The notes beneath the pieces were generated by a model. It was not told the DNA's origin and made no database searches. It saw nothing but the letters and a program-made list of their open reading frames with translations. Below, piece by piece: positions 8,056 through 15,851 of a DNA stretch of 64,000 nucleotides. Origin of the DNA: an uncultured Candidatus Melainabacteria bacterium (GTDB lineage Bacteria; Cyanobacteriota; Vampirovibrionia; Gastranaerophilales; Gastranaerophilaceae); NCBI GenBank assembly GCA_934700335.1, contig CAKUXM010000002.1, positions 124,001 to 188,000 on the forward strand, written 5' to 3'. The position numbers and the translations under genes are program-made. Each line of letters opens with the position of its first letter. Position 1 is the first letter of the stretch.

Positions 8056-9540
8056 ATGTTAATTAAACCTGTAAATACAGTCTCAAAAACAGTATCTAAG
8101 CCATTAAACAAGGTTTTACCTCAACCTAAAATGATAGATGGCTTGGCTAAAGATACTTTCCAAAAAAACAATACTGTTACAGACCCAAAAAGAATGATGC
8201 CTACAAATACTAGTGTAAAAGGCATATTTGATTTGTCATATTCAATCCTCAGACCTGAAAATAAGGCAAAAGTTGATGAAGCAAAAGAAAGATTAAAAAA
8301 ACAATACGGCAATGAAATTATTGATTTAACATTTGAAGCCGATAAATATTCATCAAACAATGAATATTGCTTAAAAGCTACATTCGGAATGTCTGAAAGT
8401 CATTCTGAATTTTACGATAACAATATAAATAAAATTGGGAAAGAAGATGTAAGCTATTATTTTAAAAATGGCAGAACAAATATTATCACTAAAAATATTG
8501 ATTACAGAAACAATACAACTACAAAAGTAAGAAAACAATTTGACAATAATGGCAAAAAAGTTGTAACTGACGAAGTTAGGATTGTAAGAGATAAAAACAA
8601 TAATATTGTTAGAAAAGAAATGATGACTCATTCTAACATAACAGGGGCTTTTGACCAAAAATATGTTTACCCGGACGGAACAGAAAAAATAATTTCGCAA
8701 ACAAAGATATTCAAAAAGTTTGACGGAATGGAATGTGTTCACAAAGATATGACATCACTTGACGGAACAAGAACACAATACAAACTTGAACAAGATAACA
8801 AGGGCAATAAACTTTTAGAATACAAAATTACCGATAAGGACGGTAAAGTTTTAATGAACTTAAACAAAACTATGGAAAGAGTTTCTGATAATAAAGTTAT
8901 CTCGTCTAATGGTGATAAAGTTTATGAAATGACTTTTGAACCAAAACAAATAACAATCCAAGAAAGAGGAAAAGAAGCAACAATTATACCAATTAAAAAA
9001 GGCTTCTTCTCAAAAGGTTTAAAATTAACAGGCGAAAAAAAGGAAATGGCTGAGTTGTTGCAAAAATTACCAGCTGAGCAATTAAAAGTGTTATCAAAAA
9101 CCGTAAAGATTTTAAATGGCACAAACAATACAAAAGAATGCAATATGCAACCTTTGTCAAAAACCGTTAATACTATAAACGAAGTATTTTCTGCATTGCA
9201 CGAAATAGGTCATGCAGTAGATTATAAAAATTCAAGCTTGTTCTTGCCTGATTTCACAACAATTTCAAGAGATGACGATTTAAAAAGAATTTATACAGAA
9301 GAAAAAGATAATTTTAATAAAGCATATCCAAATGCTCAAAGAGAGCACCTTGATTACTTTATAGACCAAAAAGAACACTACTCTGGAAAATGGGGTGGTC
9401 TACAAGAATTAGTTGCAGAAACAAACGCACTAAAAGATTCTTACACAACAGAAGAGTCTTTAGCCGTTCGTGTACAATACTTGCAACAACATTTTCCAAA
9501 ATCAATAGCATATATAAATAATATGTTAGAAAAACAATAA
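8056..9540 (+). CDS. Putative zinc metalloprotease, second lethal-factor-like paralogue
   Basis: A 494-residue paralogue of the protein at 1826-3367, aligning from the N-terminal signature (GLAKDTFQK, about residues 31-39) through the central repeats (KITDKDGKVLMNLNKTMER against KITDVDGKVLMNQKQTFEK) to the C-terminus. The catalytic core is HEIGHAVD (H382, E383, H386), with LVAETNAL giving Glu455 as likely third zinc ligand, and the protein ends HFPKSIAYINNML. No signal peptide is seen. The start ATG follows TAAGGTAGTG at a rather long spacing. The two paralogues flank the EF-hand HELTH gene. Peptidase activity is inferred from motifs; the target is unknown. Confidence 0.75.
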   Translation: MLIKPVNTVSKTVSKPLNKVLPQPKMIDGLAKDTFQKNNTVTDPKRMMPTNTSVKGIFDLSYSILRPENKAKVDEAKERLKKQYGNEIIDLTFEADKYSSNNEYCLKATFGMSESHSEFYDNNINKIGKEDVSYYFKNGRTNIITKNIDYRNNTTTKVRKQFDNNGKKVVTDEVRIVRDKNNNIVRKEMMTHSNITGAFDQKYVYPDGTEKIISQTKIFKKFDGMECVHKDMTSLDGTRTQYKLEQDNKGNKLLEYKITDKDGKVLMNLNKTMERVSDNKVISSNGDKVYEMTFEPKQITIQERGKEATIIPIKKGFFSKGLKLTGEKKEMAELLQKLPAEQLKVLSKTVKILNGTNNTKECNMQPLSKTVNTINEVFSALHEIGHAVDYKNSSLFLPDFTTISRDDDLKRIYTEEKDNFNKAYPNAQREHLDYFIDQKEHYSGKWGGLQELVAETNALKDSYTTEESLAVRVQYLQQHFPKSIAYINNMLEKQ

Positions 9541-9560
9541 AAACATGTTAAAACATGTTA
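9541..9560. repeat. Perfect tandem 10-bp repeat containing AACATGTT palindromes
   Basis: AAACATGTTA occurs twice back to back immediately after the stop codon at 9540, each copy containing the palindrome AACATGTT. The same 8-mer occurs at 32396-32403 upstream of the rod operon. It could be an operator or chance in AT-rich DNA. Confidence 0.35.
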
Positions 9561-9599
9561 ATACATAGTTTTATAAGGTTTTTATTTGTTTTAAAATTA

Positions 9600-9730
9600 A
9601 ATCAATAAATTAAGGAAAGCAGGGTGAAAATCCCACACTGGTCCGCAGCCGTAAGAGTCGGAATGCTTAATTTATTTTCAACCTCGAGACAGGAAACAGG
9701 GAATATGAAGTATATAAATATTAATTACCC
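9600..9730 (+). promoter_or_regulatory. Cobalamin riboswitch
   Basis: The core GCAGGGTGAAAATCCC, then ACTGGTCCGCAGCCGTAA, matches the conserved cobalamin riboswitch core (GGTGAAAATCC ... CCCGCAACCGTAA). It is followed by GAGACAGGAAACAGG, matching the conserved GAGTCAGGA-type segment. AATAAATTAAG and CTTAATTTATT pair around the core. Between the aptamer and the next gene, TGTACT (9753) and AGTACA (9786) can pair and may form the expression platform. The next genes are a small unknown protein and a corrinoid adenosyltransferase, which fits B12 control. The exact ends are approximate. Confidence 0.88.
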
Positions 9731-9847
9731 TTTTCTGATTATATAGACGGAAATGTACTCTGATGAAAATTACCAGCATTAGATTAGTACAAATTACCTC
9801 GCTCAGTTGAAAAATATAAATTGACTATCAGACAAAAGGAGAAATAT

Positions 9848-10258
9848 ATGAAAATTTTACAAATGGCTTTTAAAGCATTACCTCAACAGCAAGGAACAAA
9901 AGTTCAAGCTCAACAAAGAGTAACAAACCCACTATTCATTAAGCCAAATATGAAATTACAAGGTCCTGCAAAGGATATGTTTGTAAAATCAGTACAAAAA
10001 CCAGAAGAAACAAAGAAAAAAGAAGACTACACTAACGAAGATGCAATGGCATTAATGAGAGAAGAATTAAAAGACGCAATGCCAGAAGAAGAATTAAATA
10101 CATTTATGGAAAACCTTGACGGTATGTGTAAATATTTGAATATTGAACCAAAAGATTTACCAATTAATGAAGAACACCCCGGAAATTTAACAGAAGACCA
10201 AAGAAAACAAGTTTTCTACTTGTTAAAAGTTGATTCATTGTCTCCAGTTACAAAATAA
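9848..10258 (+). CDS. Small riboswitch-controlled protein with the shared N-terminal signature
   Basis: I use ATG 9848, which follows AAAGGAG, rather than the upstream in-frame start at 9821. The 136-residue product is hydrophilic and helical, with no signal peptide, membrane segment or family that I recognise. Residues 35-50 read PNMKLQGPAKDMFVKS, matching the G-[LP]-x-x-D-x-F-x-[KR] signature found in the two zincins and the HNH-like protein of this window. It is the first gene after the cobalamin riboswitch and precedes the adenosyltransferase by 56 bases, so it is probably repressed by B12. A role in corrinoid handling is possible but rests on context only. Confidence 0.6.
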   Translation: MKILQMAFKALPQQQGTKVQAQQRVTNPLFIKPNMKLQGPAKDMFVKSVQKPEETKKKEDYTNEDAMALMREELKDAMPEEELNTFMENLDGMCKYLNIEPKDLPINEEHPGNLTEDQRKQVFYLLKVDSLSPVTK

Positions 10259-10314
10259 CAGTATATAAATAATATAATAGTCTTTTTAAAATTAATATAA
10301 GAAAGTAGGAATAT

Positions 10315-11070
10315 ATGAAAATTAATAATGTTGCCCCACAATTTTATACTAGTCAAATGGCTAGTATTGCTAGCAAAAATATTACCACGAAACAATCTGT
10401 AGCACCTGCATTTGGACAAACTCCGAACGTAACTTCTCCAATCAAAAGAGATGCGTTATCACACTTGGCATATTTAGGTATTCAAAATCTTCCTTATACA
10501 GCAAATGTAACTTTTAAGGGCACCCCTAATAAGCAAAAGAAAGGCTATGTACAAGTTTATACAGGCGATGGAAAAGGCAAGACAACAGCTGCAATGGGTC
10601 TTTCATTAAGAGCATTAGGACAAGGTAAAAAGGTTAATATAACTATGTTTACTAAAGGTGGAGATAATTATGGTGAAATCAAAGCTTTTAACAAACTTCA
10701 ACCAGATATTAGAAAGAATTTAACGATAAACCAAGCAGGGCTTGATAGAATTGTTTACACATCAAACGAAACAGAAGAAGATAGAAGAATAATGAAACAA
10801 GGTTGGGAAAACGCTAAGAAAGTTATTAATAGTGGTGAAACAGACCTTGTTGTACTTGATGAAATCAATATTGCAGTAGATTTGAACATTATTGACGAAA
10901 AAGACGTTTTAGAAACTATTAAGAATAAACCGGAAAACGTTGAAATCGTAATGACAGGAAGAAACGCTCACAAAAGCATTATCGAAGTTGCCGATTTAGT
11001 ATCAAACATTCAAGCCGTAAAACACTACTACAATGCAGGTATTATGGCAAGAGAAGGTATTGAATACTAG
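10315..11070 (+). CDS. cobO: Corrinoid adenosyltransferase with N-terminal extension
   Basis: CobO/BtuR-family ATP:corrinoid adenosyltransferase, which transfers the adenosyl group of ATP to the cobalt of reduced corrinoids. The P-loop GDGKGKTTAA (84-93) is followed by LVVLDEINIAVDL, EIVMTGRNAH and the terminal ARxGIEY motif, all typical. The family usually begins about ten residues before the P-loop, but here about 75 extra residues precede it. They are low in charge, rich in Thr, Ser and Asn, and contain VTFKG (65-69), like the F-x-G element in other proteins here. The start has a TAGGA ribosome site. It lies downstream of the cobalamin riboswitch, second in the transcript. Confidence 0.9.
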   Translation: MKINNVAPQFYTSQMASIASKNITTKQSVAPAFGQTPNVTSPIKRDALSHLAYLGIQNLPYTANVTFKGTPNKQKKGYVQVYTGDGKGKTTAAMGLSLRALGQGKKVNITMFTKGGDNYGEIKAFNKLQPDIRKNLTINQAGLDRIVYTSNETEEDRRIMKQGWENAKKVINSGETDLVVLDEINIAVDLNIIDEKDVLETIKNKPENVEIVMTGRNAHKSIIEVADLVSNIQAVKHYYNAGIMAREGIEY

Positions 11071-11152
11071 CCATTTGACTAGTATGTTTTTAAAATTTTA
11101 CTATTAGCCATGTGGCAAGTAGTCATTCAACTAGCATATGAAAAATTTATCC

Positions 11153-11650
11153 CTAATAATCAAGTATTTTAACCTTCATTCCACTTTGAAGATTATAATT
11201 TGAATAATCTGGAGCATAATAATAATTTGGAGATTGAACAGGAGGAGTAAAGCCCGTAGGCATTCCTCTAAAATTATTATAAAAACGTTTTCTTAAACTA
11301 TTATGATGTGGTGAATAATATTGTTGATTATTTTCTCTCATTGCACGTTTTAGCGCTCTGTATCGAGAATATTCATCACCAGACTGAATAGCACCAAAAG
11401 TTGCCTCTTCCATTCTATTTAGACGTTGAGAAGGAGTTTCAGATGAAAAGTTATTGTATAACATTTTTCTTTCTAAGTTGTTAAATGCTCTTTGAGAATA
11501 CATTCCTTTAGGTTTATACATTTTTGGATAAGTCTGGTAATACGTAGGATTAGGGATATATTCTGTAGTTGAGAAGGAGTAATCGCAAAATCCTATATTA
11601 CCTGACAACAAAAAGAAAAATAAAAATGATAGCAAAAAAATATTCTTCAT
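11153..11650 (-). CDS. Small secreted protein of unknown function
   Basis: A 165-residue protein with a clear Sec signal (MKNIFLLSFLFFFLLSGNIG, probable cleavage after FC at about 22-23). The mature part is rich in Tyr, Asn, Pro and Arg. It carries RLNRMEEATFGAIQSGD followed by SRYRAL, resembling the R-L-x-x-[LM]-E-x-x-x-F-G motif I know from short repeats in envelope proteins of the cyanobacterial and melainabacterial lineage. No enzyme motif is visible. Its start codon lies inside the loop of a strong hairpin (11636-11677) and there is no clear ribosome site, so its translation may be structure-controlled. Confidence 0.6.
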   Translation of the reverse strand: MKNIFLLSFLFFFLLSGNIGFCDYSFSTTEYIPNPTYYQTYPKMYKPKGMYSQRAFNNLERKMLYNNFSSETPSQRLNRMEEATFGAIQSGDEYSRYRALKRAMRENNQQYYSPHHNSLRKRFYNNFRGMPTGFTPPVQSPNYYYAPDYSNYNLQSGMKVKILDY

Positions 11651-11677
11651 ATAAAGATTTATACGAAGAATATTTTT
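11636..11677. terminator. 13-bp perfect hairpin flanked by A/T runs, overlapping a start codon
   Basis: AAAAATATTCTTC (11636-11648) pairs perfectly with GAAGAATATTTTT (11665-11677). The 16-base loop holds a further ATAAA/TTTAT pair. Followed by T-runs in both directions, it looks like a bidirectional terminator for the minus-strand gene ending at 11711. The ATG of the next gene (11650-11648) sits at the loop/stem edge, so the hairpin could also mask initiation. Confidence 0.6.
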
Positions 11678-11710
11678 ATTTTTTAATTAGACACTTAGTG
11701 AATTTTTGTA

Positions 11711-12922
11711 TTAACCGAATAATGAGAAACCTCTTTCAGCATTTTCTGAAATTAATGATTTCATTGATTCATATTCTGTACAAGCTGCTGAATATTCAGT
11801 TTCAGCTTGTTTTTGTCTTAAATCAAGACCTTTTTCTTTGATTGTCATTTTACCAGTTTCAGCATCATAGTAATTTTTGGCAGCTTGTCTTGCAGCATCT
11901 CTTCTTGAGTAGTCAATTGTTTGAATTGTTGAAGTTTCAGTCCAAGTTTCTGTATCAGTTGTACCTTCAGTAGCTTGAGAGCCAGCATTGTAAGTAGCAA
12001 CATCACTTAATGAAAGTTGTTGACCATCTTTTGAAAGAATGATTGAACCATTGATAATTGATTCTTTTAATAAACCAGCATCAGTTTTACATCTATCTAA
12101 TAAAGAAGACGCCTTTGTTGAGTCTGATGGATTTGATGTTGATGGTGATAAAGATGAAGAAGGAACTTCTTCATAGTAACCATAAGCAGGATCACCAACT
12201 TTAGAAGCATCTGGAGTAGCATCAGCTTTACCCATAGATCCAAGGATTTCTTCTAATTTCTTTTGGCTGAAAGCAACTCTAGCGTTATAGCTAGAAGTAT
12301 CAGCTGTTGAAGATGTAGCAAATGTTTTTGCTAATTTGCTAGCACTATAGTATTTAAGATATTCGCATTCTTGTGCACCTTCTGGTTGGAAGCCTACTAA
12401 AGCTTGGTAAGTTGTTTCAGTAGTACTTCTTGTACCATCTTTGTTCCAACCTGAAGCACCAGCGTTAGGGTCAATTACACCTTTGTTACCCAATAAGTTG
12501 ATTAATTCTTCAACTGTTTGAGGCATTTGCCAAGCATCACCACCAGTTGTATACCATTTCCAAACTTTTTCAGTTGAGCCAGTTGAATCTGTATTTGCTG
12601 TTACATTTTTTTCTTTTATTTCATAACCAGCACTTCTCAAGTTGTTATAATCTAAAGAAATGTTGAATTCCCAACCACCAGCTGTACCTGCAGTACCAGC
12701 TTTATTATAAGTTCTTGAACCGTTTGTTGTATTTGTAGTTGTAATATAGTCAGGACCAATGTTATTAGCATCGTTTAACATATTATTATATTTAATAGCG
12801 ATGTTATTAGACATAGCAGTTAAAAGAATTTTTTCATTTGTACAACGCATAGAAGTTAACTCAAGATCATGCATTCTTGATTGTAGAGTTAAAAGTCTTG
12901 CTTGATTTGCTGCTAAACCCAT
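11711..12922 (-). CDS. Thr/Ser-rich protein under a sigma-28-type promoter
   Basis: Start ATG 12922 follows AAGGAAAGGA; an upstream start at 12955 lies inside the promoter and is rejected. The 403-residue product begins MGLAANQARLLTLQSR, a helical N-terminus with no signal peptide that recalls the start of flagellar axial and hook-associated proteins. The middle is polar and rich in Thr, Ser, Gly and Asn. The C-terminus returns to helix (KGLDLRQKQAETEYSAACTE ... LISENAERGFSLFG). Helical termini around a variable polar centre resemble flagellin/hook-associated organisation, but I see no specific flagellin motif. The FliA-like promoter supports a link to flagella or their export. Confidence 0.6.
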   Translation of the reverse strand: MGLAANQARLLTLQSRMHDLELTSMRCTNEKILLTAMSNNIAIKYNNMLNDANNIGPDYITTTNTTNGSRTYNKAGTAGTAGGWEFNISLDYNNLRSAGYEIKEKNVTANTDSTGSTEKVWKWYTTGGDAWQMPQTVEELINLLGNKGVIDPNAGASGWNKDGTRSTTETTYQALVGFQPEGAQECEYLKYYSASKLAKTFATSSTADTSSYNARVAFSQKKLEEILGSMGKADATPDASKVGDPAYGYYEEVPSSSLSPSTSNPSDSTKASSLLDRCKTDAGLLKESIINGSIILSKDGQQLSLSDVATYNAGSQATEGTTDTETWTETSTIQTIDYSRRDAARQAAKNYYDAETGKMTIKEKGLDLRQKQAETEYSAACTEYESMKSLISENAERGFSLFG

Positions 12923-12945
12923 TACATTTTTCCTTTCCTTTCTAC

Positions 12946-12973
12946 TTATCGGCACACTTAAAGGAAACCTTTA
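12946..12973 (-). promoter_or_regulatory. Sigma-28 (FliA)-like promoter
   Basis: Minus strand: TAAAG (12973-12969), 15 bases, then a perfect GCCGATAA (12953-12946). The FliA consensus is TAAAGTTT-N11-GCCGATAA, which has 14 bases between these parts, so the spacer is one longer. The predicted start point is about 17 bases upstream of the ATG at 12922. Confidence 0.65.
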
Positions 12974-13143
12974 ATACTAAAATCGCTCAAAACCATGCCA
13001 TGATTGCGTTTTACATGATTTATTCGTTGATTTTACTGGGTTTCAGACCTTAAAATTTAATTGTAACAGATTGTAAACATCGCATTTTGACGTTACATTT
13101 CTTAATAAACCCAAATAAAAAGTCAAAATAAAACTTCATGAAT

Positions 13144-13173
13144 TTGCCAAGTCAAAAAAAAATATTTTATAAT
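13144..13173 (+). promoter_or_regulatory. Sigma-70 type promoter for glyA
   Basis: TTGCCA (13144-13149), an 18-base spacer and TATAAT (13168-13173) lie about 35 bases upstream of the glyA start. Confidence 0.55.
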
Positions 13174-13207
13174 TAAATAAATTAATTTAAGGTAGGAGAT
13201 TTGGGAT

Positions 13208-14443
13208 ATGGAATTAGATATTATAAAAGCAGTAGACCCAGAAGTCGAAGAATATATTAAAGAAGAACTAAAAAGACAAGAAGACACAATTGAACTTATA
13301 GCTAGTGAAAACATTACTTCACAAGCCGTTATGGCAGCTTGTGGTTCTGTTTTAACTAACAAATACGCAGAGGGTAAGCCTCACAAAAGATATTATAATG
13401 GTTGCGAAGTTGTTGATAAAATTGAAGAACTTGCTCAACAAAGAGCTTGTAAATTATTCAACATGGCTCACGCAAATGTTCAACCTCATTCAGGTGCTCA
13501 AGCAAACATGGCCGTATTCTTTGCATTACTAAAACACGGAGACACAATTCTTGGTATGGATTTATCAAATGGGGGACATCTGTCTCACGGTTGCCCTGTA
13601 AACTTTTCTGGAACATATTTTAATGCAAAAAGTTATGGCGTAGACGAAAATGGTAATATTGATTACGAAGACGTAAGAAAAAAAGCTCACGAATACAAAC
13701 CAAAATTAATCATTTGTGGTGCATCTAACTATTCTAAAATTATTGATTTCAAAAAATTCAGAGAAATTGCAGACGAAGTTGGCGCATATTTAATGGCAGA
13801 CATAGCGCATATTGCAGGGCTAGTAGCGGCAGGTATTCACCCATCTCCAGCCGGTTACGCTCAAATCGTTACAACTACAACTCACAAAACTCTAAGAGGT
13901 CCTCGTGGCGGTATTATCATGTGCGATGAAGATTTAGCTTTAGCAATCGATAAAGCTGTTTTTCCTGGAATTCAAGGTGGACCTTTAGAACACATTATTG
14001 CAGGTAAAGCAGTTGCTCTACTTGAAGCTTCAAAACCAGAATTTAAAACTTATGCAGAACAAATTGTTAAAAACGCAAAAGTTCTTGCAGATACATTAAT
14101 GGAAGAAGGCATGGATATCGTTGGAGGAGAAACAGAAAACCACTTAATGACTCTTGATTTGAGAAAATTAAACAAAACGGGTAAAGACATGACAAATGTA
14201 CTTGAAAAAGTAGGCATAACAGCCAACAAAAACACTGTTCCAAACGACCCTCAAAGTCCATTTGTAACAAGTGGCATCAGATTAGGTACTCCAGCAGTTA
14301 CAACTAGAGGCTTCAAAGAAGACGACATGAGAGAAGTTGCAAAAATTATTGCATCTGCAATATATTCGTCAGATAATGAAGTAGGATTAAATAATTTAAA
14401 AGAACGTTCTTTAAAATTGTTAGCTAAATATCCATTATACTAG
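13208..14443 (+). CDS. glyA: Serine hydroxymethyltransferase
   Basis: A 411-residue PLP enzyme that interconverts serine and glycine while charging tetrahydrofolate with a one-carbon unit. Family landmarks include ELIASENITS near residue 30, NKYAEGKPHKRYYNGCEVVD, HANVQPHSGAQANMAVF, the active-site lysine segment TTTTHKTLRGPRGG (Lys near 225) and GIRLGTPAVTTRG. Length is standard. A TAGGAG ribosome site and a sigma-70 promoter lie upstream. The next gene, a lipid-carrier sugar transferase, follows at 22 bases and is probably co-transcribed. Confidence 0.97.
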   Translation: MELDIIKAVDPEVEEYIKEELKRQEDTIELIASENITSQAVMAACGSVLTNKYAEGKPHKRYYNGCEVVDKIEELAQQRACKLFNMAHANVQPHSGAQANMAVFFALLKHGDTILGMDLSNGGHLSHGCPVNFSGTYFNAKSYGVDENGNIDYEDVRKKAHEYKPKLIICGASNYSKIIDFKKFREIADEVGAYLMADIAHIAGLVAAGIHPSPAGYAQIVTTTTHKTLRGPRGGIIMCDEDLALAIDKAVFPGIQGGPLEHIIAGKAVALLEASKPEFKTYAEQIVKNAKVLADTLMEEGMDIVGGETENHLMTLDLRKLNKTGKDMTNVLEKVGITANKNTVPNDPQSPFVTSGIRLGTPAVTTRGFKEDDMREVAKIIASAIYSSDNEVGLNNLKERSLKLLAKYPLY

Positions 14444-14465
14444 ACTTTATATAAGGAGAATAATT

Positions 14466-15521
14466 ATTTTAATTAAGTTATCACAAGCACAAATTATTGG
14501 TGCAGTTATATCATACATATTAGGTGTATTCATCGTTCCGTCAGTTATCGCTTTTTCAAAAAAAGAAGGTTTGGTTGACGTTCCAAACGAAAGAAAAATA
14601 CACAAAGTGCCAATCTCAAGACTTGGTGGTGTAGCAATTTGGTCTAGCACAATGCTTACCTTCCTATTATTAGTGTTCTTGAGTTATTACCCATACGGAA
14701 GTTTACTATCAGGGATTCTTCTTGGTGGTTCTCTAATGTTTTTATTAGGGCTTGTTGATGACGTTTACAACTTAAACGCAAAATTCAAATTATTCATTCA
14801 AATCGCAATAGCAACATTAGTATATTTATTAGGTGTAAAAATTGATGTAATCTTCAATCCATTTGGTGGTGTTTTTGAATTAGGATTATTATCTTATCCA
14901 ATCACAATCCTTTGGATTGTAGGTATCAGTAATGCCATAAACTTCATTGACGGTGTAGATGGTCTCGCAGGTTCAGTGATTTCCGTTAACTCTATCACTC
15001 TTGGTATCATTGCAGTATCAACAATTCCTGCGAACCCAATCAGCGCACTTATTGCATTTATTCTAGCAGGTTCAACATTAGCATTCTTAACTTACAACTA
15101 TAACCCTGCAAAAATCTTTATGGGTGATGGAGGTGCATTATTTGCAGGATTTTTACTTGCAACATTATCAATCGCAGGGGTTATGAAAACAGCGACTTTG
15201 GCAATCTTATTACCGTTCGTAATCTTAGTAGTTCCAATCATGGACATAACTTTCTCAAGCTTACGAAGAATTATGAAAGGTAAATCACCTTTCGTGGCTG
15301 ATGCAGAACATATTCACCATAAATTATTGAAAGCAGGTTTTTCACAAAAGAACACAGTCGCAATCCTAACATCAGTTGCAATCGTTGGTGGTGCTATCGC
15401 TTCATATTCTGTAGGTTCTATTAAACACTATCTAGTATACATATGTGCATTAGTGTTAATCATGTTTGCACTAAGCTTGGTGAACCTTTATAACAATAAC
15501 AATAAAAATAAAAATAATTAA
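14466..15521 (+). CDS. WecA/MraY-family undecaprenyl-phosphate sugar-1-phosphate transferase, probable ATT start
   Basis: An integral membrane transferase of the WecA/TagO type that loads a HexNAc-1-phosphate on undecaprenyl phosphate, beginning O-antigen or wall-polymer synthesis. Motifs are LVDVPNERKIHKVPISRLGG, GLVDDVYNLNAKFK, NFIDGVDGLAGS, KIFMGDGGALFAG and the late HIHHKLLKAGFS. About ten hydrophobic segments are present. The first usual start codon is TTG 14571, but that would delete the first membrane helix. The frame is open upstream through SYILGVFIVPSVIAF to ATT 14466, seven bases after AAGGAG, with no ATG, GTG or TTG between. I therefore infer an ATT start (ATT 14463 is an alternative), giving about 351 residues. 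Confidence 0.85.
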   Translation: MLIKLSQAQIIGAVISYILGVFIVPSVIAFSKKEGLVDVPNERKIHKVPISRLGGVAIWSSTMLTFLLLVFLSYYPYGSLLSGILLGGSLMFLLGLVDDVYNLNAKFKLFIQIAIATLVYLLGVKIDVIFNPFGGVFELGLLSYPITILWIVGISNAINFIDGVDGLAGSVISVNSITLGIIAVSTIPANPISALIAFILAGSTLAFLTYNYNPAKIFMGDGGALFAGFLLATLSIAGVMKTATLAILLPFVILVVPIMDITFSSLRRIMKGKSPFVADAEHIHHKLLKAGFSQKNTVAILTSVAIVGGAIASYSVGSIKHYLVYICALVLIMFALSLVNLYNNNNKNKNN

Positions 15522-15820
15522 CCAGAATATTGAAGGAAGTTAACTATTTCAAGGGCAATTTCACGTTGAAAATCTAATGGTGCAGAACGTAAGTATTGGA
15601 AAGCTTCAGCTATACGTTGTTCTTTGTCGTACCAACGTCTGAGAATGTATGTAAAAGCTTCCGCCAAAACGTTTTCTTCGTTTCTTACTCCAAAAGCCTT
15701 TGCCTTCGTAATAATATAATCTGCGCATTTCAATTGAACATCTTCGGTCGAATTTTTAATTAAATTAACCGCCAGACTAACCGTAGGATCAATATCATAC
15801 CAACGTTTTTGATGTTCCAT
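15518..15820 (-). CDS. Small RWYD-motif protein, copy 2
   Basis: A 100-residue cytosolic, helical protein with no recognised family. It has the pattern KRWYDIDPTVSLAVNLI near the start, RRWYDK in the middle and FQREIAL near the end. It is a clear paralogue of the next gene upstream (15852-16199), 31 bases away on the same strand, and so arose by tandem duplication. Its stop overlaps that of the convergent WecA-family gene. No catalytic or DNA-binding motif is obvious; an adaptor role is speculation. Confidence 0.7.
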   Translation of the reverse strand: MEHQKRWYDIDPTVSLAVNLIKNSTEDVQLKCADYIITKAKAFGVRNEENVLAEAFTYILRRWYDKEQRIAEAFQYLRSAPLDFQREIALEIVNFLQYSG

Positions 15821-15851
15821 AAGATTCCTTGCTTAAATTTACATGTTTATT

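Noticed and set aside
9541..9560. Tandem repeat considered as a CRISPR remnant
   Set aside because: Only two 10-bp units with no spacers and no cas genes in the window.
12974..13143. Possible THF or glycine riboswitch upstream of glyA
   Set aside because: None of the conserved core sequences is present; only AT-rich sequence and the promoter are seen.
14571..14573. TTG 14571 as start of the WecA-family gene
   Set aside because: It would remove the first membrane helix and lacks a ribosome site, whereas AAGGAG lies upstream of ATT 14466.
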